Counted from the first letter of the stretch, positions 37,401 to 46,197 are shown. The stretch is DNA of 64,000 nt from Thermococcus nautili (GCF_000585495.1 NZ_CP007264.1:1550001-1614000); one strand, 5' to 3'. The notes: generated by a model from the sequence alone, not told the origin. Numbers and translations are program-made.

Positions 37401-40400
37401 GTCGAAGTACCACGTTCCGTTCACCAGCTCAAGGGTGTGGCCCTCCTCCGCCACCTCCTGGGCCGCGGCGTTCATGGCATCGTTTATCATTATCAAAGCC
37501 TTGGCTTCGTTTCCATCGGGACTCATCCCGAGGATTGTTGGAATTGGCGCAACATCCTTGGAGTAGAAGTCAAGCCAGTCCGCAAACGGGGTGAACATCT
37601 CGTCCCCCATCCCCAAGAGGGCGGTGCGTATAAAGTAATCCCTGTTGATGAGCCAGTTTATAGCGAACCTTATCTCCCTGACCGCGAAGGGGTTGAAGTA
37701 GGGCGTTCCGTTAACGGTTATGATGTACCTGCTTCCAGGGTCGTGAACCGGGTTAAAGAGTATGTCAAAGTACTCCAGGCTGTTGGGAACCAGGGAAACG
37801 TTGGAGAGAACGTACTCAGGAATCCGGGAGACGGAGTAGGTCTGATAGCCGAAATCAACGTCTCCCTTAGAAACGGCGTACAGCAGGTCGGTGGCGTTGG
37901 CGTAACCGCCGATAAGCACGCGCTCCGGCACTGGGCCGAGGCTCGGGTTGGGGGTAAGCACGGTAAAGATGACGTCGTTGCCCAGTGAAGTGTTGACGGG
38001 GTTCTTGGCAACGGCCCTAACGTAGTACCGGGACCCAATGGAGAGCCCGTTCAACTGGAACTCGAAGGGGCCCGTTGAGTTCACGAACCTGTGTTCAGTT
38101 TGAAGGGTGGTGTTCGCCCCAACCGGACCGTACTCAAACCACACCTCCGTGAGGGCACCTCCGAGGTCAACGAGGAACCCGCGGAGTGTCACCGTTCCGT
38201 TGTTGAGAACGAGGGGAACTCCAGTGAAGACAACGGGAGTTGATGGGGCGACCAGGGGATATTCATCGGTGCTGTCGCCGGCCACAGTGTAAGGAACGTC
38301 CCCTATGCCGTCTCCGTTCAAATCAGCTCCAGCGTAGTCGCTCCAGTAGTTGCCGAGATAGTTGGTGAACTGAGAACCGGGAACGATGATGGTTCCGTTA
38401 ACGTAATCGTAGGAGATTTGCTCTGGAGAATACCACCTGGCAGTGGAGTTCTCCATGATGACGTTCTGGGAGTTGTTGAAGCGATTTAGGTAGAAGACGT
38501 TGCCGGTTGAATTGTACATGTAAACGCCAGTCCAGGAACTGTTGACAACCGTGTTGTTAACAAAAGTATTGTTGTAAACCTCCCAAAGCCAGAAACCCTT
38601 CACGTTGTTGGCGATAACGTTGTTCTCAACGAGGGAATTCCTGGTGCCGTGTCTTAAAACGACTCCAACGGCTGTTTCATCCATCACGTTGTCAAAGACG
38701 TGGAGGCCACTCGAACCATCCGCCTGGAACGCACCGTTGTTGTCCCTGAAGTAGTTCCGGAACACGCTCGCACCCGTGACGTTGTAAAGCTCAAAGGCGT
38801 TGTAGCCGCTCCCAACGGCAAAACTGTCCCGAATGGTCAGATTACCGGAGTTAACGACAACCAAGGCCTGTCTTGAATTGTTGGCAAAGCTGTTCCCTCC
38901 AAGAACCACGTCAAAACTGTCCTCAACTGCTACCCCCGCGCCGTTGCCGAACACCTTATTACCTAAGATTACGCTGAGGTTCGATTTTATAAGTAGAATG
39001 CCGTTGTTTGCCCCCGTAATCGTGCTGTTGAGTATTCTCAAGCCAGGCGAGAGGTAGGCGGTTATCACCTGATAGTACGAGGAGTTTCCGTGGTTCAGGT
39101 AGCAGTTCTCCACGGTGTTGTTTGGGGAGTATTGAAGATAGATAACGTCACGGTAGGTATTGTAGATGAAGTTGCCCATGAATGTATTGTTCGGAGAATC
39201 GCTGACGTAGAATCCGTTTCCATTCGTTGAACCGTTTATCAAGTTGCCGGCGAAGAGGTTGTCATGAGAGCGTCCAACATAAACACCCGACCCTGTGCTG
39301 TTGAAAACAGTGTTGTTGGCCAGTAGCGAAGAATTAACGTTCCAAAGGAAGATACCCTCGCGACCCGAATATGAAATCGTGTTGTCAACAACAGAAACAT
39401 TCTTGGTGTAAGATACGTGAATTGCCGAACCTTTTTCAATGCCCAGCGTGTTGAACCGAACAACGCTTCCAGTGGAGTTATAAAGGCCTATCCCCTCAAG
39501 AACGACTCCAACCAGCGTGTTGTTCTCAATAACGGAGTTCAAAGCTCCCTGCCCCTCAATTCCAAGTCCAATACCCGAGATGGTGTTTTTCAGAACCTTG
39601 CTGTCAACCGTGCCCCAGAGGGCAACACCCCTCCTAAAGGCCCCCTCTATCGAGTTGGAAACGACCGTAATTGACCTCGAATTCGTTAGCGGAACGCCGT
39701 ATTCAACGTTCCGAAGCGTGTTGTCCGAGATTGTCACGTTGTAGGAGTTCCAGAGATGTACCCCGGACGCAGAGGGGCCCACGTAAAGCATGGCAAGATT
39801 GCTGAGAACGTCGGAGTCGGTCCACTCGTCGGAACTGTCCGATACCGCCCCAGTCCAGGGCACAGAACTGACGGCGGAGCTACCAGAACCCCCCGCAATC
39901 CACGCGATTATTGCAATGTCCCCCTGACGACCACCGAGGGCTTCCCAGGGTATCCTAACCTCCAGGGTCTTCAGTCCAGTCGTAGAATCACCGGTGTAAG
40001 CAGCAGAATATCCACTAAACCGGTCCTGATAATCGTAAATCCATGAGCCAGTGGCAACGTCGTACTTAATCAACTGCAAGCCCTCGTGAGTGCCGTTGTC
40101 GAAGGTGAGCTTGCCTCCGCTCCACCATCCATAGAGCTCGTAGTCAATGCCGTAACGCGAGTCAAAGCCAATGGAGCGGTTCCACGCATCGTTCTGCTCC
40201 CGGTATCCAATGTACCCAAACTGAGTGTATGGGTCAACGTCAATCGCAATGCCGTAAGAAACGTCCCAGCTCTCGTTGTTCCGGGTTGTCAGCGCGATGT
40301 AGAGATAGTCGGAGTCCCACGAAACGTAGAGCGACTCCAGGTTCGCACCGGGAAGACCACTGTCCGGAGCGGTGGCAAGGGGGCTTGACTGACCCCAGTC

Positions 40401-43067
40401 CTCAAGGGAGCCATCAATTGTCTTGGGAGTGGGCTGGAATGGGAACGAGTACAGCTCATCAACGCTGTTCCACCTGATAACGGCGTTACCAGAATCCTGA
40501 AGGGCAATGGCGTCGTACACGTTGTTCTTGATAGTGTTGTTCTCAATAACGAAGTTGGTGCTGTTTTGAATGAGTATACCCTGCACCCCACCCAGAACCG
40601 TGACGTTTCTGATTACGAAGCTCGCCGAAACGTCTTTGACGAGGATTCCGCACCACCTGTCACCAGCGTTCACCGTAAAGTTCTCCAGAACGTATGGGTC
40701 GTTTGGAGTTCCTGAACCGGAAATCAGCCAGTCGTAGGCGGAGAAGCCCTCGTTGCCCTCTATCGTGATGGGAGGAAGAACAGTAACGTTGCTAAAGAAT
40801 CCCAGTGGATAGTCATCCCTGTTTTCGGAGTCAATTATGTACGGAACGTCGCCCACCCCATCGCCGTTGGCATCAGAACCGTAATAGTCGCTCCAGTAGT
40901 TGCCGAGGTAGTTAGTGAACTGAGAACCGGGAACGATGATAGTCCCGTTAACGTAATCGTAGGAAATCTGCTGGGGAGAGTGCCAGATGGCCAGGGAGTT
41001 ATCAGCAATTACGTTTTGGTCATTTTTAAAGACGTTGAGGTAGAAGACGTTGCCGGTCGAGTTGTACATGTAAATGCCAGTCCAAGAACTGTTGACAACC
41101 GTGTTGTTAACAAAAGTATTGTTGTAAACCTCCCAAAGCCAGAAACCCTTCACGTTGCCAACCATTACGTTGTCCTCGACGATAGAATCGTGAACGCCGT
41201 ACCTGAGAGCAACCCCAACGTTGGTGTTTTCCATCCTGTTGCCCGCGATGACGAGTCCCGTTGAATTGTCGGCCTGAAGGGAACCTCCAGAACTGTTGGC
41301 AAAGACGTTCGAGAGGAGCCGTCCGTTACTGGAGGAGTAAACCTCAACACCGTTGTAGGTGGCGTTGAGGAACCTGTTGGATTGAACGGTAAAGTTCGTC
41401 AAGTTTTGAACGACGAGCCCCTGCCTGAGAAGGTCAGAGATGGCGTTTCCTGAGATGCTAACGTTGACGGAATCAATCGCGACAACGCCAGCGCCCACGC
41501 CGTAAACAACGTTTCTCTCAATCCTGGAGTTATGTGATTTGGAGAACAGGTAGATTCCATTATTCACTTTTGTGACCGTGTTGTTGACCGCAACAGTGCC
41601 GGGAGATTCATAGACACTAATTCCCTGAGATGTTAAGATGTTGCCATGTTCAACGTAGTTCCCCGCGAGCAAGTTTCCAGGCGAAAACTGAAGTTGAATA
41701 CCGTCCTCACCCGTATTAACTATCCTGTTACCAGTAACAACGTTGAGTGTGGAGTTCCAGACGTAGACACCGTCTCCACGGAGAACGTTGTGAATTTCGT
41801 TGTTGGATACGTTGTTTTTGTCGGCGCGGTTCAGAGAAATCCCGCTGTAGAGGTTCCCGTCCAGAAAGTTCCCCGCGACGGTGACGTTGGAGACGTTATC
41901 ACGTAGATATATACCGAACTGGTTTCCAATAAGGGTATTGTTTTCGACGGCCATTTCGAAGACATTTCTAACCAAAAGAATCCCTTCTCCACCGTTGTTT
42001 GTGATTTGGTTGCCGTAGATAGCCCCTCCAAAGGTATCGTGGACGTACACACCCTGTGAGGTAGCGTTGGCTATGCTGTTGTCGTGAATCACCGTGTAAT
42101 TGCCCCAACCGACTCCGATGCCATAGCCCCTGTTATTAACAAGGGATATCCTGTTGTAGGCAATCTCCGTCTCGGGAGTATACCCCAGGTACACGCCCCC
42201 GCTGGTTACGTTGAATATTGTGTTATTCAGTATCCGGTTCCCACTTCCCGCAGACCACATATAAACACCAAAGCTGGAAGTATCGTGGAGATAGTTCCCG
42301 ACGAGAACGTTGTTGGAAGCGTTTTCGTTCAGCTGTATGCCATAACGCCCAGAGAAAACCTCGTTTTCAGAAACCACGTTCATGTGAGAGGCCGTCAGGG
42401 CTATTCCACTGTAGTTAACGTTGTATATGATGTTGTTGAGAATCCTGTTACCCTCCGGGCCGTACCGGAGGTAAACTCCATAGGCCATGTTTCTCATAAC
42501 GTTCCCCGACACCGTGTTGTTGGCGTGGAGGCCCTTCTCCAGGAGAACACCGTACCAGACTATGTTCTCGAAGGTGTTGTTGGAAACAACTATATTGCTG
42601 CTGGCTCCAAGGCCTGTAAAGTTCGTTAGCACAACGCCAGCCCCGGAATCGTGAAAGTAGTTGTTGACTATAAGCCCGCGCGAAGAGTTCTCAACGCGAA
42701 CGCCATCGTTGGTGACGTTGCCGAGGTCAGAGAACTCGATGACGAAGTTGCTAACGTTTTCGAGGTAGATGCCGTAGTAGGAACCGAACACGGTAACGTT
42801 CCTTATGACAAAGTGGGCCCTTACATTTCGTATTTCAATCCCTGCCTGACTTCCAGAGGCGTTTATAACCCAGTTCGCGATTATGTATGGATTTTCCTCG
42901 GTTCCATTGCCCCCAAGAACAACGTCGGACGATGCGAGCTCGGAGTCCCCGTTTATAACAACGGGGGAGTGGTTCCAACTCGGGGAATTCGCGGACACGA
43001 ACGCCATTGGTGGGAAAATTGCAAAGAGGGCAATTGCCACCAGCAACAGGGAAACTAATTTTTTCAT
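34440..43067 (-). CDS. Giant secreted protein: beta-helix, DOMON-like module, second beta-helix and family-5 solute-binding domain
   Basis: 2875 residues. Signal peptide MKKLVSLLLVAIALFAIFPP. Residues about 40-740 are right-handed parallel beta-helix repeats of NosD/CASH type (recurring N-N-x-I/V pattern). At about 745-880 a second helix begins. A DOMON/carbohydrate-binding-like module (TIDGSLEDWG to WTDSDVLSNLAML, about 882-1099) is inserted, and the helix resumes to about 1630. A fibronectin-like domain follows. From about 1700 to 2425 it resembles peptide-binding proteins of ABC transporters (FNPFAVREIRFAINWLINRD; LGTWHDGERMTLADYIAS). Ig-like domains and a helical C-terminus (about 2790-2875) without a membrane anchor end the protein. 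No permease or ATPase genes adjoin. TATA CTTATATAATTT lies at about 43155. Many N-x-S/T sequons. Confidence 0.85.
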   Translation of the reverse strand: MKKLVSLLLVAIALFAIFPPMAFVSANSPSWNHSPVVINGDSELASSDVVLGGNGTEENPYIIANWVINASGSQAGIEIRNVRAHFVIRNVTVFGSYYGIYLENVSNFVIEFSDLGNVTNDGVRVENSSRGLIVNNYFHDSGAGVVLTNFTGLGASSNIVVSNNTFENIVWYGVLLEKGLHANNTVSGNVMRNMAYGVYLRYGPEGNRILNNIIYNVNYSGIALTASHMNVVSENEVFSGRYGIQLNENASNNVLVGNYLHDTSSFGVYMWSAGSGNRILNNTIFNVTSGGVYLGYTPETEIAYNRISLVNNRGYGIGVGWGNYTVIHDNSIANATSQGVYVHDTFGGAIYGNQITNNGGEGILLVRNVFEMAVENNTLIGNQFGIYLRDNVSNVTVAGNFLDGNLYSGISLNRADKNNVSNNEIHNVLRGDGVYVWNSTLNVVTGNRIVNTGEDGIQLQFSPGNLLAGNYVEHGNILTSQGISVYESPGTVAVNNTVTKVNNGIYLFSKSHNSRIERNVVYGVGAGVVAIDSVNVSISGNAISDLLRQGLVVQNLTNFTVQSNRFLNATYNGVEVYSSSNGRLLSNVFANSSGGSLQADNSTGLVIAGNRMENTNVGVALRYGVHDSIVEDNVMVGNVKGFWLWEVYNNTFVNNTVVNSSWTGIYMYNSTGNVFYLNVFKNDQNVIADNSLAIWHSPQQISYDYVNGTIIVPGSQFTNYLGNYWSDYYGSDANGDGVGDVPYIIDSENRDDYPLGFFSNVTVLPPITIEGNEGFSAYDWLISGSGTPNDPYVLENFTVNAGDRWCGILVKDVSASFVIRNVTVLGGVQGILIQNSTNFVIENNTIKNNVYDAIALQDSGNAVIRWNSVDELYSFPFQPTPKTIDGSLEDWGQSSPLATAPDSGLPGANLESLYVSWDSDYLYIALTTRNNESWDVSYGIAIDVDPYTQFGYIGYREQNDAWNRSIGFDSRYGIDYELYGWWSGGKLTFDNGTHEGLQLIKYDVATGSWIYDYQDRFSGYSAAYTGDSTTGLKTLEVRIPWEALGGRQGDIAIIAWIAGGSGSSAVSSVPWTGAVSDSSDEWTDSDVLSNLAMLYVGPSASGVHLWNSYNVTISDNTLRNVEYGVPLTNSRSITVVSNSIEGAFRRGVALWGTVDSKVLKNTISGIGLGIEGQGALNSVIENNTLVGVVLEGIGLYNSTGSVVRFNTLGIEKGSAIHVSYTKNVSVVDNTISYSGREGIFLWNVNSSLLANNTVFNSTGSGVYVGRSHDNLFAGNLINGSTNGNGFYVSDSPNNTFMGNFIYNTYRDVIYLQYSPNNTVENCYLNHGNSSYYQVITAYLSPGLRILNSTITGANNGILLIKSNLSVILGNKVFGNGAGVAVEDSFDVVLGGNSFANNSRQALVVVNSGNLTIRDSFAVGSGYNAFELYNVTGASVFRNYFRDNNGAFQADGSSGLHVFDNVMDETAVGVVLRHGTRNSLVENNVIANNVKGFWLWEVYNNTFVNNTVVNSSWTGVYMYNSTGNVFYLNRFNNSQNVIMENSTARWYSPEQISYDYVNGTIIVPGSQFTNYLGNYWSDYAGADLNGDGIGDVPYTVAGDSTDEYPLVAPSTPVVFTGVPLVLNNGTVTLRGFLVDLGGALTEVWFEYGPVGANTTLQTEHRFVNSTGPFEFQLNGLSIGSRYYVRAVAKNPVNTSLGNDVIFTVLTPNPSLGPVPERVLIGGYANATDLLYAVSKGDVDFGYQTYSVSRIPEYVLSNVSLVPNSLEYFDILFNPVHDPGSRYIITVNGTPYFNPFAVREIRFAINWLINRDYFIRTALLGMGDEMFTPFADWLDFYSKDVAPIPTILGMSPDGNEAKALIMINDAMNAAAQEVAEEGHTLELVNGTWYFDGRPVEVTGLIRVEDERNVLGNYLADLLEKAGFRVVRKEVTRSEASYLVYSTDPRSYGWSYYTEGWLGSGGGLWTVYFMYSSHGYAPALGGWKWSPENTERSTVGDVLSAIGDGNVTAGATSLNLQYYTGTRLEGILNWTTDEIGALLNNGYVDLDGDGTADVFLSDESQKDDLIKLGTALGVYESFRVYVSRVTNVFPVNPSRLYDYATSPRSGLNGLSIITANTTDGTVSVGLYTGSYYPGSNPLLGAPANPNIYDSYATYGGGLLRSLVFSNYCSPVSAEYNVSVPANALVWDDLTNTWKPVGNTSTVPVKLTLSCTLGTWHDGERMTLADYIASMSFAWEITYSQDGFSLYPANKYYVGVLDKIKAVEFKQVNDTTVQIVMYQNNVPIPGQELDSLALLVPYPLAPWQIYYAVEELIRKPPYNEHKLDLEDFDQLNPQHSQDLLRELESLARTAPIPEYLEPYVSKEEAEERYASTSAFILEHGHSLVGNGPFVVEGYDPDASQLRLIAFRNPGYPYTKEYFLDQYSGDEVNPIILKANLSSSVVDVGNSTTISFYCTDDHTLRAVNLTIVLPNGTSFTTNLGDSPGFYSYDYTVPYVGKYTAVITVVDSSGNVGETSLVFYGQRTIVENVVVTNETSNVTVGGGDLELTMDVNESATTGALLTVNATVTADESVLNEENATSLVVASPSNDTNETALAPVKYIKVSVESNNTTQNVVEKYTLKVRYNESELGTIDESTLSLYYWNGSTWVRVADYVNSTIPNGPFVYDAGVNTEENYVWAVVNHFSLYAIGGLSVPRITITSPENGTVIPANDTVNVTVTWVGADKLGIDHYEVRVNNGTWVNVGLLTSYTLENLSFGTYVIEVKAVNVGGISNTTGIVVNVVKYSRENMRRARIINRFRNKYNHQRELFEKLYGEAKELRVPDILLEGPLSLARLAEHDYERAIRLGYSVDALSHMIQAYIEIKIATTQLRTLVALYKHWG
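38341..38607 (-). repeat. Internal duplication within the giant gene, copy B
   Basis: The DNA is nearly identical to 40891-41157 at a constant offset of 2550 bases (850 codons). It encodes the beta-helix end segment WLWEVYNNTFVNNTVVNSSW through ISYDYVNGTIIVPGSQFTNY. Silent differences are few, with runs of over 60 identical bases. Confidence 0.8.
40891..41157 (-). repeat. Internal duplication within the giant gene, copy A
   Basis: Partner of 38341-38607 at an offset of exactly 2550 bases. Both copies end a beta-helix array and are followed by a calcium-binding-like D-x-N-G-D-G-x-G-D segment (DANGDGVGD here, DLNGDGIGD in the other copy). Confidence 0.8.
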
Positions 43068-43154
43068 CCCGTTCCCCCCGCTTGACGCCTTATCAACCCC
43101 ATGCCGGATTTTAGTTTACATGATTACAGCATTAATTTTGTAGTATTTCCAAGA

Positions 43155-43168
43155 AATTATATAAGACT
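43155..43168 (-). promoter_or_regulatory. TATA box of the giant secreted-protein gene
   Basis: On the minus strand CTTATATAATTT is a strong archaeal TATA box. Transcription would start near 43135, leaving a leader of about 68 bases before ATG 43067, which has GGGGGGAACGGG as ribosome binding site. The intergenic region 43068-43287 holds nothing else recognised. Confidence 0.6.
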
Positions 43169-43287
43169 TATGTCCATGCAAAAGTTGAATAGCCCAAAGG
43201 GAGCGCTGGAACGTATCAAGTTATTAATTTTGAAATCCCAAAAAGACCAGAGGGAAGGTAAGAACAGAGAACAGAAAGGGCGAAGAC

Positions 43288-44061
43288 TCACACGAACATC
43301 GTTTTCAGGACATCGGCGCAACCGCACTTCCTCTCTTCCGGAATCCTCGGGATGCCCTTCTTAAGCAACTCCTGAACCTTGTAGTTGTTCTCGGCCATGA
43401 CCTTGAGGACCTCCTGGGCATCAACCGGCTTGTCGGCCCAGACGTCGTAGTCGGTGACCGTTGCGATGTTCACGTAGCACATTCCGAGCTCCCTAGCTAG
43501 GTTTATCTCGGGGACGAGCGTCATTCCGATGATGTGGGCGTACTGGCGGAACATGAAGCTCTCGGCGCGCGTTGAGAACCTCGGCCCCTCGATGCAGACA
43601 TAGGTGCCCTTCTCGTGGACCGGGAAGCCGAGCTCCTTGGCAGTCTCGTAGAAGATTTTCCTCATCTCGGGGCAGAAGGGGTCGGCCATCGATACGTGGG
43701 CCACGCGCGGGCCGTTGTAGAAGGTGTAGTCGCGCTTCTTCGTGAAATCGATGAACTGGTCGGTTATGACTATGTCACCCGGCTTGTACTCCTCGCGGAG
43801 CGAGCCAACTGCCGTAACGCCGATTACGCGCTCGACACCGAGCTCCTTGAGCGCCCAGATGTTCGCGCGGTATGGAACCTCATGGGGCGGGAACTCGTGG
43901 TGCTTGCCGTGCCTCGGTATGAATGCCACCTCAACGCCCTCGATTTCGCCGATTTCCACCGGAGCCGAGGGCCTGCCGTAGGGCGTGTGAACCTTGACCG
44001 TCTCCTTCGGCTCGAAGACGCCGTAGACCCCGGAACCACCTATGATACCTATCCTCGGCAT
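43288..44061 (-). CDS. mtnP: S-methyl-5'-thioadenosine phosphorylase
   Basis: 257 residues, matching the known archaeal MTAP length. It converts methylthioadenosine plus phosphate to adenine and methylthioribose-1-phosphate. Phosphate and ribose binding residues are visible in [31 protein letters not shown] and [14 protein letters not shown], with the purine-binding segment [15 protein letters not shown]. The conserved C-terminal [12 protein letters not shown] contains the CxC that stabilises the Pyrococcus enzyme. ATG 44061 was chosen behind GGTGATGACC rather than the longer frame from 44091. TATA (CTTATATGAG on the minus strand) lies at about 44089-44098. Confidence 0.96.
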   Translation of the reverse strand: MPRIGIIGGSGVYGVFEPKETVKVHTPYGRPSAPVEIGEIEGVEVAFIPRHGKHHEFPPHEVPYRANIWALKELGVERVIGVTAVGSLREEYKPGDIVITDQFIDFTKKRDYTFYNGPRVAHVSMADPFCPEMRKIFYETAKELGFPVHEKGTYVCIEGPRFSTRAESFMFRQYAHIIGMTLVPEINLARELGMCYVNIATVTDYDVWADKPVDAQEVLKVMAENNYKVQELLKKGIPRIPEERKCGCADVLKTMFV

Positions 44062-44106
44062 GGTCATCACCGTGTTAAATGCTCGCTCCACTCATATAAG
44101 GGTTGC

Positions 44107-44130
44107 CTTTCCAGTGGAAACGAAGGGCGG
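44107..44130 (+). repeat. Isolated origin recognition box between mtnP and the PAC2 gene
   Basis: CTTTCCAGTGGAAACGAAGG followed by GCGG matches the ORB core plus part of the G-rich flank. It lies between two divergent TATA boxes (about 44089 on minus, about 44132 on plus), about 9.5 kb from the main origin. Confidence 0.75.
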
Positions 44131-44175
44131 AAACTTTAATAACCTTTGGGAACTAAATATTCCGGGGGTGGTGAG

Positions 44176-44901
44176 ATGGAGGAGAAACCAGTCAAGCTCG
44201 TCCTGCCGGAGGTAAAGAACCCGATATTCATCGAGGGTTACCCTGGAATAGGCCTCGTGGGTCACATAGCGGGCAACTTCCTGGCTAAAGAACTCGGAAT
44301 GGAGATGATAGGCTACGTCGAGAGCCCGTTCATCCCGCCGATGAGCATAGTCCTCGAGGGGAAGCCCAACCCACCGCTCCGCTTCTACGGCAAGGACAAC
44401 GTAATCGTGGCCATAGCGGACATCTACGTCCCCCCGACGCTCGTTAACGAGATAGCAAAGGAACTCGCGAGCTACCTCAGCGAGATGAAGGCCGAGAAGG
44501 TAATCTCCATCGGCGGAATCGGCATAGGCTTCTTCAAGGAGAAGATGGAAGTGTGGGGCGTCGGCGCGAGGGAAGAGCTTAACAGGGAGCTCGAAGAGGC
44601 CGGAGCGAAGATACTCCAGTACGGCTCGATTATGGGGATGAGCGGAAAGCTCCTCTGGGAGGCCGGCAAGAGAGGGCTGAACGCCTACGTGCTCCTCGGC
44701 GAGACGTTCGGAGACAGACCCGACCCTAGGGCCGCTGCCAACGTCATCGAGGTCCTCAAGAAGCTCACGCCTATTGACGTCTCGACGGAACCGCTCATCA
44801 AGGAGGCGGAGATGATTGAGGAACAGCTCAGGAAGATGCACGAGCAGATGGAGCAGGCGAGGAAGAAGGAGATGAAGCAGTACGAGAGCCTCTACCTCTG
44901 A
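44176..44901 (+). CDS. PAC2-family protein (proteasome assembly chaperone-like)
   Basis: 241 residues. N-terminal PNP-like fold with the family pattern NPIFIEGYPGIGLVGHIAGN, and a C-terminal helical tail rich in E/K/M (EEQLRKMHEQMEQARKKEMK). Archaeal PAC2 proteins are homologues of eukaryotic proteasome assembly chaperones; the function in archaea is inferred. ATG 44176 follows GGTGGTGAG. Its stop codon is the first point of similarity to the end of the TnpB element that follows. Confidence 0.88.
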   Translation: MEEKPVKLVLPEVKNPIFIEGYPGIGLVGHIAGNFLAKELGMEMIGYVESPFIPPMSIVLEGKPNPPLRFYGKDNVIVAIADIYVPPTLVNEIAKELASYLSEMKAEKVISIGGIGIGFFKEKMEVWGVGAREELNRELEEAGAKILQYGSIMGMSGKLLWEAGKRGLNAYVLLGETFGDRPDPRAAANVIEVLKKLTPIDVSTEPLIKEAEMIEEQLRKMHEQMEQARKKEMKQYESLYL

Positions 44902-46175
44902 CCTCCTCTCCGCCCCAAAGGACGGAGGCCCTCAACATGAGGACTTCGGTTGCGGTAAACCGCATATGGGTCGGCCAGAGACCCATCCACCCAACGGATA
45001 TACCGCTAGGTATCATCAATACCAACTACATGCAAACCTTAATAAACTTTGTGGTAGTAGTAATAATAATGTGTGGCATAAAACTCACACAAACTTTCAA
45101 GTTGATGAAGCCAAACAAGAGAAAAAGGGAGTTGTTGGACGCAACTATTGAAAGGTTCAAAGAGTGCGTTAATGCTTGGATTTCAGAAATTGAACAGCTT
45201 GGCGAATACCCAACGAGGAAAAACGTCCACTCATTTGCATATAAAAAAATCCGAGAGCAATTCAAAGACCTACATTCTAACGTGGTTCAAGAGGCTATGA
45301 ACAGAGCCATTGAGGTTTATAGGGCTTGGCTTAAGACAAAAGGACAAAAACCTGTTTTCACAGCAGACGTTGTTTCGTTTAAGAACGTTGATGTTAAAAT
45401 TGACAGACACTTCATCAACGTTCCGTTAATCAATAAAGAACGGGTTTGGTTGCCAATGCATGTCCCTAAAAAGCTCAGAAAGTTCCTCAAGATGAAGCAC
45501 GGCAGGGTCCAAATTTCAAAAGTCGATGACGAATACTACGCCCAAATTAGCTTTGAGGTTCCAGAGCCAAAACCATATGAACCAAAAGGCTGGCTTGGTG
45601 TAGATATCGGGATTAACCACATTGTCGTAATCTCGGACGACAAGGGAAAAATAAATAAGTTCTATGACAACGCAATTGCATGGAAAAAGAGTGTTGAATA
45701 CCGTAGGGCAAGATTGCAGTTTCTTAAGGATAAACGAACAAAGAAGGGGGCTTGGAGAATTCTCAAACGACTTTCCCACAAGGAGAAGAACAAGATGGCT
45801 TACATAAACCACAAGATAGCAAAGGAGATTGTTGAACTAGCCAAGCACTATCACTATGGCATCGCCATTGAGAATCTTAAGGGGATTAGGCATCATTACA
45901 ACGCCAAAAGGCACAGAAAGAGGCTCCATAAGTGGGCATATGGAGACTTGATCGATAAAATTGTCTATAAGGCCAAATTAAACGGAGTTCCAGTAGTTTT
46001 TGTTGATCCGAGAAATACCTCAAGGACTTGTTCCAAATGCGGGTATTTGGTTGAGAAGGGGGTCAAAGGGAGATGGTTTAGATGTCCAAAATGTGGTTTT
46101 CAATTGGATCGGGATTTGAATGCGGCAAGAAATATTGCAAAGCGGGCTTTCCGCCTCGCCCCCTGGGGGGCTTCC
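44902..46175 (+). mobile_element. IS200/IS605-type transposon carrying only tnpB
   Basis: The left side starts with CCTCCTCTCCGCCCCAAAGG directly after the PAC2 stop, with a hairpin CTCCG/CGGAG (44908-44927). It shares its beginning with the orf-less element at 17885. The right side has the hairpin GCCCCCTGGGGGGC (46158-46171) just before the native ribosome binding site of the next gene. No tnpA is present, so transposition would depend on a transposase elsewhere. Exact ends are approximate. The guide (omega/re) RNA expected for TnpB would overlap the 3' end of tnpB and the right end; I cannot define it further. Confidence 0.75.
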
Positions 46176-46196
46176 AGCTCACAAAGGAGGTGGTAG
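45069..46196 (+). CDS. tnpB: TnpB RNA-guided nuclease family protein (IS605 OrfB)
   Basis: 375 residues from ATG 45069. All RuvC residues appear present: GVDIGINHIVVISD (first Asp), IAIENLKGI (Glu) and DRDLNAARN (last Asp). A complete zinc ribbon is seen (CSKCG ... CPKCG). TnpB proteins are RNA-guided DNA nucleases that favour retention of their transposon. A TATA-like CTTAATAAAC precedes the start at about 45038-45047. The longer frame from 44937 runs through the transposon end and was rejected. Codon use is more AT-rich than the flanking genes. The C-terminal tail (FRLAPWGASSSQRRW) is translated from the right-end hairpin region. Confidence 0.9.
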   Translation: MCGIKLTQTFKLMKPNKRKRELLDATIERFKECVNAWISEIEQLGEYPTRKNVHSFAYKKIREQFKDLHSNVVQEAMNRAIEVYRAWLKTKGQKPVFTADVVSFKNVDVKIDRHFINVPLINKERVWLPMHVPKKLRKFLKMKHGRVQISKVDDEYYAQISFEVPEPKPYEPKGWLGVDIGINHIVVISDDKGKINKFYDNAIAWKKSVEYRRARLQFLKDKRTKKGAWRILKRLSHKEKNKMAYINHKIAKEIVELAKHYHYGIAIENLKGIRHHYNAKRHRKRLHKWAYGDLIDKIVYKAKLNGVPVVFVDPRNTSRTCSKCGYLVEKGVKGRWFRCPKCGFQLDRDLNAARNIAKRAFRLAPWGASSSQRRW

Positions 46197-46197
46197 C

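Noticed and set aside
39466-39480. CTTCCAGTGGAG in the giant gene as an ORB
   Set aside because: One arm is broken and it encodes an ordinary Asn-Ser-Thr-Gly turn of the beta-helix.
34440-43067. Many short recurring sequences that could suggest a CRISPR array or DNA repeats
   Set aside because: They are in frame within one ORF and encode beta-helix turns (N-N-x-I/V); spacing and sequence vary as protein repeats do.
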